A stretch of DNA of 64,000 bases from Orbus sasakiae. Lineage in GTDB: Bacteria > Pseudomonadota > Gammaproteobacteria > Enterobacterales > Orbaceae. Position numbers and translations under genes: made by a program. Where the stretch lies: NCBI RefSeq assembly GCF_039542345.1, contig NZ_BAABHY010000015.1:11422-75421 (forward strand), read 5' to 3'. Shown here one piece after another: positions 25,254 through 33,656 of this stretch; the stretch's first letter is position 1; each line of letters starts with the position of its first letter. Under the pieces are notes generated by a model. The model ran no database searches. It was given only the letters and a program-made list of their open reading frames with translations, and was not told the DNA's origin.

Positions 25254-25274
25254 AAGGCGCCTTAAGGGCGCCTT
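25254..25274. terminator. Bidirectional hairpin between the transporter and fdx
   Basis: AAGGCGCC pairs with GGCGCCTT over a short loop, between the convergent ends of the sugar-acid operon and the isc operon. T-tracts are weak on both sides. Confidence 0.6.
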
Positions 25275-25282
25275 ACTGCATA

Positions 25283-25621
25283 TTAATGATCTTCTTTCGC
25301 GTGATTTAAGCTATATTTTGGAATTTCAACCACTAAATCAGCATTGGTCACTTTAGCCTGACAACTTAAACGGCTTTGCGGTTCAACACCCCATGCCTTA
25401 TCAAGCATATCATCTTCTAGCTCTTCACTTTCTTCAAGTGAATCAAATCCTTCGCGAACAATACAATGACACGTTGAACAAGCACACGACATTTCACATG
25501 CATGCTCAATTTCAATATCATTTCGCAACGCAACGTCGAGAATTGATTCCCCTTCCTGTGCTTCCACTGTTTTACCCTCAGGACAAAGTGAATCATTGGG
25601 TAAGAATGTTATTTTTGGCAT
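25283..25621 (-). CDS. fdx: [2Fe-2S] ferredoxin of the ISC system
   Basis: Fdx donates electrons during Fe-S cluster assembly on IscU. The 112-residue protein has cluster cysteines C-E-M-S-C-A-C-S-T-C from Cys42 to Cys51 plus a distal Cys in R-L-S-C-Q-A near 88, the adrenodoxin-like pattern. The last gene of the isc unit here, it follows hscA by 20 bp. The iscX gene that usually follows fdx is absent; the next gene is convergent. Confidence 0.96.
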   Translation of the reverse strand: MPKITFLPNDSLCPEGKTVEAQEGESILDVALRNDIEIEHACEMSCACSTCHCIVREGFDSLEESEELEDDMLDKAWGVEPQSRLSCQAKVTNADLVVEIPKYSLNHAKEDH

Positions 25622-25641
25622 AATTTTCTCTTTCTAATCAA

Positions 25642-27501
25642 TTAAATTTCGTCAACATTATGACCAGTCAGGGCTTGTCGTATTGAACGATCCATCCGTA
25701 ATGCCGCAAAGTGCGCGGTAACATTATCCAACATTTTGATCTGTTTTTCGATTTCAATACTATCTTGTCCTTCAGCAATCAACTCAAGTTTATGTTTCTC
25801 TTGCATAATGATATTTAATTCACTCGCTGAAAGCAGATCTGAATCCTTGTCTAAAGCAACTTGCAAACTGTCAATCACTCTGGCTGCTTCAACTTTTTGC
25901 TCTAGCAATCGTCGAGCTAATTTATCATACTCAGCATGACTTAATGAATCCTGAATCATATTCGCGATTTCTTTATCAGTCAGTCCATACGACGGCTTAA
26001 CTTGGATCGCTGCTTGTATACCTGTTGATTTTTCCATAGCGGTAACACTCAGTAAACCATCAGCATCCACTTGGAACGTAACGCGAATATGCGCACCACC
26101 TGCTGGCATTGGCGGAATACCACGTAATGTAAACTGAGCCAGAGAACGACAATCAGCAACGGTTTCACGTTCACCTTGTAAAACATGAATCATCATTGCC
26201 GTTTGACCATCTTTGAAAGTGGTAAACTCTTGGGCTCTGGCACAAGGGATAGTGCTGTTACGTGGAATGATTTTTTCCACTAACTCTCCCATGGTTTCAA
26301 TACCTAATGATAAAGGAATCACGTCAAGCAGCAACATATCAGAATCAGGTTTATTGCCAACCAGGATATCCGCCTGAATTGCAGCGCCAATCGCCACAAC
26401 TTTATCAGGATCAATTGATGTCAATGGCGTACGTCCAAAAAACTGTTCAACTTTATGACGTACGCAAGGCACTCTGGTGGAGCCCCCAACCATCACGACT
26501 TCAACCACCTCATCAGTCGTTACACCCGCATCTTTTAAAGCGCGTCGACAAGAGAGTAAAGTCCGATTAATAAGTGGTTCAATAATCTGTTCAAATTGAC
26601 TACGACTCACTTCACCGTGCCAATCAGCAAAATCGACGTTGACACTGTGTTGTGCTGACAAATCAATTTTAACTTGCGTAGCAAGATCAAATAAGCGACG
26701 GTGTATATAAGGATCAGCATTCATATCAATATTGGCTTGCTCTGCAATCCATTTTGCTAATAGATGGTCGAAGTCATCACCACCTAATGCCGAATCACCG
26801 CCGGTTGCCAGAACTTCAAAGACACCCTTACTCAAGCGTAAAATGGAAATATCAAATGTACCACCACCTAAATCATAGATGGCAATAACGCCTTCATGAC
26901 CGGAATCTAAACCATAAGCAATGGCTGCAGCAGTTGGTTCATTGAGTAAACGCAATACATGTAAGCCGGCTAAATTTGCTGCATCTTTCGTCGCTTGGCG
27001 CTGCGCATCATCAAAATAAGCTGGTACCGTAATCACTACTCCATCAAGTTCACCATCCAATGTTTCATTTGCACGAATAGCCAATGCATTTAAAATATCA
27101 GAAGACACCTGAATAGGATTGACTTTTTTATTGGGTAAATCAAGAACTGGCACGCCATTTTCTGTAGACAAAAATGCGTAAGGAAACTGCGTATTATCAA
27201 TATCTGATAAGTGCCTTCCCATTAAACGTTTTATCGAACTAACCGTGTTTTGTGGATCAACCGCAGCATATTTTTTGGCGTTTTTTCCGACAGTAATTAA
27301 TGCATTACCATCATGATTATTACCATAATGGACAACAGAAGGAAGTAAATGATGGCCTTCGGTATCAGGTAGCGTCTCAGCTTTGCCGCTACGTACAGTC
27401 GCAACGAGTGAGTTAGTGGTACCTAAATCAATTCCAACCGCTAATCGATGCTGGTGTGGCGCTGGAGTTAGACCTGGCTCACTAATTTGTAATAATACCA
27501 T
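25642..27501 (-). CDS. hscA: Fe-S cluster chaperone HscA (Hsp70 type)
   Basis: HscA is the specialised Hsp70 that, with HscB, releases clusters from IscU by binding its LPPVK motif. The 619 residues (E. coli 616) show the Hsp70 signatures G-I-D-L-G-T-T-N-S at 23-31, I-Y-D-L-G-G-G-T-F-D in the ATPase domain and V-V-M-V-G-G-S-T-R-V-P, then the substrate-binding and lid domains. It lies between hscB and fdx on one strand, the standard order. Confidence 0.97.
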   Translation of the reverse strand: MVLLQISEPGLTPAPHQHRLAVGIDLGTTNSLVATVRSGKAETLPDTEGHHLLPSVVHYGNNHDGNALITVGKNAKKYAAVDPQNTVSSIKRLMGRHLSDIDNTQFPYAFLSTENGVPVLDLPNKKVNPIQVSSDILNALAIRANETLDGELDGVVITVPAYFDDAQRQATKDAANLAGLHVLRLLNEPTAAAIAYGLDSGHEGVIAIYDLGGGTFDISILRLSKGVFEVLATGGDSALGGDDFDHLLAKWIAEQANIDMNADPYIHRRLFDLATQVKIDLSAQHSVNVDFADWHGEVSRSQFEQIIEPLINRTLLSCRRALKDAGVTTDEVVEVVMVGGSTRVPCVRHKVEQFFGRTPLTSIDPDKVVAIGAAIQADILVGNKPDSDMLLLDVIPLSLGIETMGELVEKIIPRNSTIPCARAQEFTTFKDGQTAMMIHVLQGERETVADCRSLAQFTLRGIPPMPAGGAHIRVTFQVDADGLLSVTAMEKSTGIQAAIQVKPSYGLTDKEIANMIQDSLSHAEYDKLARRLLEQKVEAARVIDSLQVALDKDSDLLSASELNIIMQEKHKLELIAEGQDSIEIEKQIKMLDNVTAHFAALRMDRSIRQALTGHNVDEI

Positions 27502-27552
27502 TAAATTTTCTCTTAGAATGGATGATTTATAACGGCTTCATATAAATAAAAA

Positions 27553-28080
27553 TTATAAATCAAATTGCTTTTCTTGCAGCAGCTCTATATGTTCAATCAA
27601 TCGGGCAAAATAACGTAATTTATAAACTAACGTTTTAGCGTTTTGCCAATCCGTTTGCGTAATGGCGTGAAGCAAATTATCATAAATCGCTTTTTTACGC
27701 GCGATAACTTCTGCATAAAACACATCTAACAAAGCCCAGTCTTGTGTTGATTCAATATCATCAAGCCTTTCACGAAGTTCAAATTGTTCGCTAAGAAACT
27801 CAAGATCACGAATCGTATCATGCTCTGTATCAATATCAATCCCTTGCATACTGACACGATACTCTGCCGCTTTAACTGGATCTTTTAACGTACGGTAACC
27901 TGTATTGATGGTTGCTGACTTTTGCATTATTGCCGCTTTTTCACTATCACTAGCCGTCGCATAGTTATCAGGGTGAAATTGCCGCTGTAATTGCTGATAG
28001 TGAGCACTGAGTTTTACCGTATCAACCGGTAAAATTACCGGTAATTGAAACAGGGCAAAATAGTTACTTGAGTCAAACAT
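27553..28080 (-). CDS. hscB: Fe-S assembly co-chaperone HscB (J-protein)
   Basis: HscB is the J-domain partner that brings IscU to HscA and stimulates its ATPase. The N-terminal J domain contains H-P-D at 36-38 (R-Q-F-H-P-D-N), followed by the C-terminal helical domain that binds IscU. Length is 175 (E. coli 171). It is followed by hscA after about 50 bp. Confidence 0.95.
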   Translation of the reverse strand: MFDSSNYFALFQLPVILPVDTVKLSAHYQQLQRQFHPDNYATASDSEKAAIMQKSATINTGYRTLKDPVKAAEYRVSMQGIDIDTEHDTIRDLEFLSEQFELRERLDDIESTQDWALLDVFYAEVIARKKAIYDNLLHAITQTDWQNAKTLVYKLRYFARLIEHIELLQEKQFDL

Positions 28081-28107
28081 GATTTAAATACCTAGTTAAA
28101 AAAGGGA

Positions 28108-28431
28108 TTAAACATTAAAGCTTTCGCCACAACCACACTCGTTTTGAATGTTTGGATTTTTAAATTTAAATCCTTCATTCAATCCCTCTTTAACAAAGTC
28201 TAACTCAGTGCCATCGATATATACTAAGCTTTTTTTGTCAACAATGATTTTAACGTTTTTGTCTTCAAATACACTATCATCATCATTGATACCATCTGCA
28301 AATTCAAGTACATAGGCCATACCAGAACAACCTGATGTTTTCACACCCAATCTTAAGCCAACCCCTTTACCGCGGTTAGCTAAGAATGATTGAACACGAA
28401 TGGCGGCATTATCTGTTAATGTAATAGACAT
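28108..28431 (-). CDS. iscA: Iron-sulfur assembly protein IscA
   Basis: IscA is an A-type carrier that passes Fe-S clusters, especially [4Fe-4S], to targets. Its 107 residues contain the three cluster cysteines at the same positions as in E. coli: Cys35 in T-S-G-C-S-G and Cys99/Cys101 in E-C-G-C-G. It is positioned between iscU and hscB. Confidence 0.97.
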   Translation of the reverse strand: MSITLTDNAAIRVQSFLANRGKGVGLRLGVKTSGCSGMAYVLEFADGINDDDSVFEDKNVKIIVDKKSLVYIDGTELDFVKEGLNEGFKFKNPNIQNECGCGESFNV

Positions 28432-28470
28432 ATTTAATCCTTATCTTTATCTACTAATAACGATATCGAT

Positions 28471-28851
28471 TTATTTTTTCTTGCTCTTATAGTCGTCAAT
28501 GGCCGCTTTTATAGCATCTTCTGCTAGAATTGAACAGTGAATTTTTACAGGAGGCAGTGCTAATTCTTCTGCAATGTCCGTATTTTTAATGGCTCCCGCT
28601 TCATCAAGCGATTTACCTTTAATCCACTCAGTGACTAGCGAACTTGACGCTATAGCGCTACCGCATCCATAGGTTTTAAATTTTGCGTCTTCAATGATAC
28701 CCTTATCATTAACTTTAATTTGTAAACGCATGACGTCACCACACGCTGGCGCGCCAACCATACCACTACCGACATTTGGATCGTTTTTATCAAATGAACC
28801 CACATTACGAGGATTTTCGTAATGATCGACAACTTTATCACTATAAGCCAT
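28471..28851 (-). CDS. iscU: Fe-S cluster scaffold IscU
   Basis: IscU is the scaffold on which [2Fe-2S] clusters are built from IscS sulfur. Cys37 (G-A-P-A-C-G-D), a second Cys in T-Y-G-C-G-S-A and a third in V-K-I-H-C-S are present, and the HscA recognition motif L-P-P-V-K is intact near residue 99. The frame extends to 28890, but ATG 28851, after GAGGAA, gives the family start M-A-Y-S-D-K-V. Length is 126. Confidence 0.97.
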   Translation of the reverse strand: MAYSDKVVDHYENPRNVGSFDKNDPNVGSGMVGAPACGDVMRLQIKVNDKGIIEDAKFKTYGCGSAIASSSLVTEWIKGKSLDEAGAIKNTDIAEELALPPVKIHCSILAEDAIKAAIDDYKSKKK

Positions 28852-28874
28852 AATATTTTCCTCGTTGTTGGTGA

Positions 28875-30089
28875 TTAGTGTGCTGACCACTGAATTTGTG
28901 ATAAATCAACACCATCTTTGAACATTTCCCACAATGGTGAAAGTTCACGTAAACGCCCAATGCAATCATGAAGCAGTTTAATCACATAATCCACTTCTTC
29001 TTCTGTACTAAAACGGCCAAATGAAAAACGAATCGAGCTATGTGCTAATTCATCATTGAGGCCTAAAGCTCGCAGTACATATGAAGGTTCAAGGCTCGCT
29101 GATGTACACGCAGAACCAGATGATACGGCTAAGTCTTTTAATGCCATCATTAATGATTCGCCTTCAACATACGCAAAGCTGACATTTAAAATATTTTGTA
29201 CACCATGCTCAAGTGAACCATTTAGGTATACTTCATCAATATCTTTCAAGCCATTCCATAGTCGTTCTTTTAACTTCTGTAGACGCGCCATTTCAGTTGC
29301 CATTTCTTCTTTAGCAATGTGATAAGCTTCACCCATGCCTGCAATTTGATGCACCGCTAACGTCCCTGAACGCATACCACGTTCATGACCACCACCGTGC
29401 ATTTGGGCTTCAATACGAATTCGGGGTTTACGTCTGACATATAACCCGCCGATGCCTTTTGGTCCATATAATTTATGGCTCGAAAATGACATTAGGTCAA
29501 CTTTGATTTTACTTAAATCGATTGGCAATTTACCCACACTTTGGGTTGCATCAACATGGAAAATAATGCCTTTTTTGCGGCACATTTCACCAATTTTCTC
29601 AATATCTTGAATAACACCGGTTTCGTTATTGACGTGCATAATTGAGACCACCACCGTATCATCACGCATCGCTTGCTCAAGTTTAGCTAAATCAATAATC
29701 CCGTCTGATTCTGGTGCTAAATAGGTGACCTCAAAACCTTCACGTTCAAGCTGGCGACAAGTATCAAGCACCGCTTTATGTTCTGTTTTGCAAGTAATGA
29801 TATGTTTGCCCTTTGACTGATAAAAGTGTGCAGCACCTTTAATCGCCAAATTATCAGCTTCGGTCGCACCAGAGGTAAAGACAATCTCACGCGCGTCAGC
29901 ACCGATTAAATCTGCAATTTGATTACGTGCAATATCAACAGCCTCTTCAGCCTGCCAGCCAAAACGGTGTGAACGAGAAGCTGGGTTACCAAATATGCCG
30001 TCAAGCGTTAAAAATTGCATCATTTTTTCTGCAACTCTTGGATCTACTGGCGTGGTTGCCGCATAGTCCATATAAATTGGAAGTTTCAT
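28875..30089 (-). CDS. iscS: Cysteine desulfurase IscS
   Basis: This PLP enzyme makes persulfide from cysteine for IscU and, through TusA, for tRNA thiolation. The 404 residues equal the E. coli length. PLP lysine is Lys206 in S-S-H-K-L-Y-G-P, and catalytic Cys328 is in S-G-S-A-C-T-S-A. The N-terminus M-K-L-P-I-Y-M-D-Y-A-A-T-T-P is typical. It follows iscR by about 33 bp. TusB in this window belongs to one of its downstream relays. Confidence 0.98.
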   Translation of the reverse strand: MKLPIYMDYAATTPVDPRVAEKMMQFLTLDGIFGNPASRSHRFGWQAEEAVDIARNQIADLIGADAREIVFTSGATEADNLAIKGAAHFYQSKGKHIITCKTEHKAVLDTCRQLEREGFEVTYLAPESDGIIDLAKLEQAMRDDTVVVSIMHVNNETGVIQDIEKIGEMCRKKGIIFHVDATQSVGKLPIDLSKIKVDLMSFSSHKLYGPKGIGGLYVRRKPRIRIEAQMHGGGHERGMRSGTLAVHQIAGMGEAYHIAKEEMATEMARLQKLKERLWNGLKDIDEVYLNGSLEHGVQNILNVSFAYVEGESLMMALKDLAVSSGSACTSASLEPSYVLRALGLNDELAHSSIRFSFGRFSTEEEVDYVIKLLHDCIGRLRELSPLWEMFKDGVDLSQIQWSAH

Positions 30090-30122
30090 TTATTGCTCCA
30101 ATAATAAATATTATATTCTTTA

Positions 30123-30581
30123 TTAGTTAAGATGATTGATTCGAATTAGACTACTTTGCCTATCTGCAACAGCCTGAACATCTTTGTTTTTCACTAGCTC
30201 ACTTAGTGTAATATTGGTCAGGAAGCTATCTATTCGTTCACTTAGATCATTCCACAGAGTGTGAGTTAAGCATTTAACGCCCCCTTGACACCCTTCTTCA
30301 CCGTGACATTTAGTCGCCGTTACCGACTCATCAACGGCTTTAACGATTGCACTAATCGCAATCTCATGCATTCCTCGCCCAAGCACATAACCACCACCAG
30401 GGCCTCTAACACTGGTTACTAAACCATTTTTTCTTAAACGAGCAAATAATTGCTCTAAATAAGATAGTGAGATTTCCTGTCGCTCCGAAATTTCAGCTAA
30501 TGAAACTGGGCCATGGCTTGAATGAAGTGCAACATCAAGCATTGCTGTAACAGCATAACGTCCTTTTGATGTTAATTTCAT
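30123..30581 (-). CDS. iscR: IscR, Fe-S-sensing Rrf2-family regulator
   Basis: IscR represses the isc operon when it carries a [2Fe-2S] cluster. The 152-residue protein (E. coli 162) has the winged helix in the first 60 residues and the exact ligand set of E. coli, Cys92, Cys98, Cys104 and His107, within K-C-H-G-E-E-G-C-Q-G-G-V-K-C-L-T-H. Two type-1-like IscR sites overlap its promoter, so autoregulation is expected. Confidence 0.97.
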   Translation of the reverse strand: MKLTSKGRYAVTAMLDVALHSSHGPVSLAEISERQEISLSYLEQLFARLRKNGLVTSVRGPGGGYVLGRGMHEIAISAIVKAVDESVTATKCHGEEGCQGGVKCLTHTLWNDLSERIDSFLTNITLSELVKNKDVQAVADRQSSLIRINHLN

Positions 30582-30609
30582 AGATACGCCCTCTTTTGAT
30601 AATGTGATT

Positions 30610-30666
30610 ATTGTATATATCCATTACTTTTAGTCAAGTATTTAGTTGACTAATTTAGTCGGATAT
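30610..30666 (-). promoter_or_regulatory. isc promoter with IscR type-1 sites
   Basis: Minus strand: TTGACT (30632-30637), 16-bp spacer, TACAAT (30610-30615). Upstream, ATATCCGACTAAATTAGTC (within 30642-30666) matches the type-1 IscR consensus core GACT-N5-AGTC closely. A second, weaker copy beginning ATACTTGACT overlaps the -35. This is the E. coli iscR arrangement. Confidence 0.8.
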
Positions 30667-30685
30667 AAAAAATAGGCAATACCTA

Positions 30686-30714
30686 TAAAAAAAAGTCGGT
30701 GCATAAGCACCGAC
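30686..30714 (-). terminator. Terminator of the nar operon
   Basis: On the minus strand GTCGGTGC-TTAT-GCACCGAC (30695-30702 with 30707-30714) is followed by eight T. It is located about 20 bases after the narI stop. Confidence 0.92.
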
Positions 30715-30735
30715 AAGGAAAGTACAGGTTTTGTC

Positions 30736-31413
30736 TTAACGACGGGTTCGGACGATTTGATATCGTCTGAATAGATACTCGGCAGGCACACTCCATATAT
30801 GCACTAAACGAGTAAATGGGAAAATTAGGAAGATTGTCATTCCTAATACAATGTGGATTTCATAAATCACGGGTACATTAGCCAAATTATGACTTGCACC
30901 AAATTGGAATGTGGCAATATCTTGACACCATTGTGATAATGACAGCATCACACTACCATCTAAGTGATGGGTAGAGGCCACAATGGTACTTAAACCGAGG
31001 ATCACTTGCACAACTAAAATCACAATGACCAGAATATCCCCAGTGCTTGATGTAGCACGAACGCGAGGGTTTAATAAACGACGAATCATTAATGTGCCCC
31101 CGCCAATTAACACCATGACTCCGCAAATCCCCCCTGCGGTCATGGCTAGAATTTGCTTATGTTGAGCAGAGATGACACTTTCATAAAGCCAATGTGGTGT
31201 TAATAATCCCACCATATGGCCCAAGAAAATACCAATAATACCAATATGAAATAAATTCGAAGCCCAACGCATGTTCTTTTTACTTAACATCTGACTTGAT
31301 TGAGCACGCCATGTGTATTGACCATAGTCATAGCGCAATAAGCTACCAAGCAGAAAGACAACCGTAACAATGTAGGGATAAAAATCGAAAAAGAATGAAT
31401 GAATAAAGCTCAT
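30736..31413 (-). CDS. narI: Respiratory nitrate reductase gamma subunit (cytochrome b)
   Basis: NarI is the membrane diheme cytochrome b that oxidises quinol and passes electrons to NarH. The 225 residues match E. coli. Five hydrophobic segments are present; heme ligands His56 and His66 are in N-L-F-H-I-G and L-G-H-M-V-G, and the distal pair is in I-Y-E-I-H-I-V-L-G and L-V-H-I-W-S. Its start overlaps the narJ stop by 4 bases. Confidence 0.97.
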   Translation of the reverse strand: MSFIHSFFFDFYPYIVTVVFLLGSLLRYDYGQYTWRAQSSQMLSKKNMRWASNLFHIGIIGIFLGHMVGLLTPHWLYESVISAQHKQILAMTAGGICGVMVLIGGGTLMIRRLLNPRVRATSSTGDILVIVILVVQVILGLSTIVASTHHLDGSVMLSLSQWCQDIATFQFGASHNLANVPVIYEIHIVLGMTIFLIFPFTRLVHIWSVPAEYLFRRYQIVRTRR

Positions 31414-32108
31414 GAGCAGCTCCTTGAATCATCACCTACTGTAATATAATAGGTTGAATTATTAACACTTTTAGTATTGTCATTATTAATAGCACCTTGA
31501 AATAACACTTGGGTTTCTAACCATGCTTTATCAATGGCTTCGGTTGTATCATCTGGCGTTTCACCCGCTACTTTTTGGCGTAAGCCATCATCGTCCATTT
31601 GATGCTCTGAAAGTTGATAAAGTGTCTGGAATAAAACAGAATAAGTACTGTTTTTCTTTTCAAGACGTAATGCAATTAAGCGTAAAATTAATGCAATATT
31701 GCCTAACCATTTTTGGCACTCAGCTTTCGGTAATAAAGACAGATACTCTAAAAATAACGGTAAATAGTCAGGCAATTGATTAACGGATAATTCAATCCCC
31801 TGTTCTTTATACCGTTCAATCAAATCAACCATTGCTTGACCACGATCTCGCGAATCACCATGCACATGTTCAAATAACAGTAACGACGTCATATTCCCAA
31901 TATCAAAAGTTTGATAATACATCGCTTGAGCATCAAGTAATGACATCGAAAAATAGTGGTCAATAAATTCGATTAACTGCGTCTTTTGCCCAGACGCGAG
32001 TTCATCATCATTTAATACACTAATTTCGCTAATTAATTCATCTTTAGCCTGCCACAAATCCTCAGTCGGATAGTCTAATAGACACGAGAATATTTTACAG
32101 CATCGCAT
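31410..32108 (-). CDS. narJ: Nitrate reductase assembly chaperone NarJ
   Basis: NarJ binds apo-NarGH in the cytoplasm until molybdenum cofactor insertion and membrane attachment. The 232-residue protein (E. coli 236) is an all-helical TorD/NarJ-family chaperone with F-S-C-L-L-D-Y-P-T near the start and L-F-E-H-V-H-G-D-S-R-D-R-G-Q-A-M in the middle, the strongest family signature. Its start overlaps the narH stop by one base and its stop overlaps narI, so translation is coupled. Confidence 0.96.
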   Translation of the reverse strand: MRCCKIFSCLLDYPTEDLWQAKDELISEISVLNDDELASGQKTQLIEFIDHYFSMSLLDAQAMYYQTFDIGNMTSLLLFEHVHGDSRDRGQAMVDLIERYKEQGIELSVNQLPDYLPLFLEYLSLLPKAECQKWLGNIALILRLIALRLEKKNSTYSVLFQTLYQLSEHQMDDDGLRQKVAGETPDDTTEAIDKAWLETQVLFQGAINNDNTKSVNNSTYYITVGDDSRSCS

Positions 32109-33652
32109 TATCGACCTCCTTTTGTATCCGTAATATCCACCGCATCAATACGCTGTGCGTTAAAAAGATTAAATGGGTTATCACTACCACTACAGCCATC
32201 ACCAAAAGTAAAACCACACGATCCCTGTTCAATAAAGGCGGGTCTTGATAACGTTGATGTTAATTCTGAGTGATGGGTTGGAATCACAAAACGATCTTCA
32301 TAATTTGCGATCGCTAAATAACGATACATTTCTTGTATTTGCGGTTCAGTTAAGCCAACATCTTTTAGTACGTCATCATGTTTGACGTTATCAACTTCTT
32401 CACCACGTTTATAAATACGCATAGCGATCATACGTTTTAACGCTAGAATAACAGGCGCTTCGTCACCTGCAGTTAATAAATTAGCTAAATATTTTGCTGG
32501 TATTCTTAACTGTTCAATGTCTGGTAATATGCCTTGTTTATCAAGGTCTTCATTACCAATGACAGATTGAATTGGTGATAAAGGCGGTACATACCAAACC
32601 ATTGGTAATGTGCGATATTCAGGATGGAGCGGTAGCGCTAATTGCCAATCAATGGCTAGCTTGTAAACCGGTGAACGCTGCGCTGCATCAATCACACTTT
32701 GCTCAACACCATCAGCCAACGCTTGTGCAATTACGTCTGGATCATTTGGATCAAGGAATATCGATAATTGCTTCTGGTATAAATCTTGAGTGTCTTCGGT
32801 TGACGCGGCATCCCGAATTTTATCCGCATCATAAAAAATCACACCTAAGTAGCGGATTCGACCCACACATGTTTCAGAACAGACCGTCGGTTGACCCGAT
32901 TCAATACGTGGATAACAGAAAATACATTTTTCAGATTTACCACTTTTCCAGTTGAAATAGATTTTTTTGTACGGGCAGCCTGATACACACATTCGCCAAC
33001 CACGACACTTATCTTGATCAATAAGAACAATGCCATCTTCTTCGCGTTTATAAATCGCACCGCTTGGGCATGATGCTACACAAGCTGGGTTTAAACAATG
33101 CTCACAAAGACGTGGTAAATAAGCTAAAAATGTATTTTCAAATTTGCCATACATCTCTTTTTCAATATCAGCAAAATTATAATCTTTACCACGTTTTGAG
33201 AATTCACCGCCTAAATCATCTTCCCAGTTTGGACCCGAGATGATCTTTTTAATTTTTAACCCAGTAATTTGCGAGTAAGGTTTAGCAATTGGCTGCGCTT
33301 TTGACTCTGGCGCATTTTGCAAATGTTCATAGTTATAATCAAAAGGTTCATAGTAATCATCAATTTCAGGTAAATTAGGATTAGAAAAAATTCCCGATAA
33401 TAACCCAACACGGTTACCCGCTTTTAATGTTAAACGGCCCTTTTTATCAAGTTCCCAACCACCTTTCCAGCGCTGTTGATTCTCCCACTCAACAGGAAAA
33501 CCAACCCCTGGTTTACTTTCTACATTATTAAACCAGGCATATTCTACACCCGGTCTATTTGTCCATACATTTTTACATGTAACAGAGCAAGTGTGGCATC
33601 CAATACATTTATCAAGATTCAATACCATACCAATTTGTGCACGTACTTTCAT
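32108..33652 (-). CDS. narH: Respiratory nitrate reductase beta subunit
   Basis: NarH carries three [4Fe-4S] clusters and one [3Fe-4S] cluster between NarI and NarG. Ferredoxin-like cysteine groups are visible: C-I-G-C-H-T-C-S-V-T-C (Cys16-26), C-E-H-C-L-N-P-A-C, C-R-G-W-R-M-C (Trp replaces one Cys, the [3Fe-4S] site) and C-I-F-C-Y. The frame opens at 33679; ATG 33652 after CGAGGAG gives M-K-V-R-A-Q-I-G, matching E. coli, and 514 residues (512 there). Confidence 0.97.
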   Translation of the reverse strand: MKVRAQIGMVLNLDKCIGCHTCSVTCKNVWTNRPGVEYAWFNNVESKPGVGFPVEWENQQRWKGGWELDKKGRLTLKAGNRVGLLSGIFSNPNLPEIDDYYEPFDYNYEHLQNAPESKAQPIAKPYSQITGLKIKKIISGPNWEDDLGGEFSKRGKDYNFADIEKEMYGKFENTFLAYLPRLCEHCLNPACVASCPSGAIYKREEDGIVLIDQDKCRGWRMCVSGCPYKKIYFNWKSGKSEKCIFCYPRIESGQPTVCSETCVGRIRYLGVIFYDADKIRDAASTEDTQDLYQKQLSIFLDPNDPDVIAQALADGVEQSVIDAAQRSPVYKLAIDWQLALPLHPEYRTLPMVWYVPPLSPIQSVIGNEDLDKQGILPDIEQLRIPAKYLANLLTAGDEAPVILALKRMIAMRIYKRGEEVDNVKHDDVLKDVGLTEPQIQEMYRYLAIANYEDRFVIPTHHSELTSTLSRPAFIEQGSCGFTFGDGCSGSDNPFNLFNAQRIDAVDITDTKGGR

Positions 33653-33656
33653 GAAT

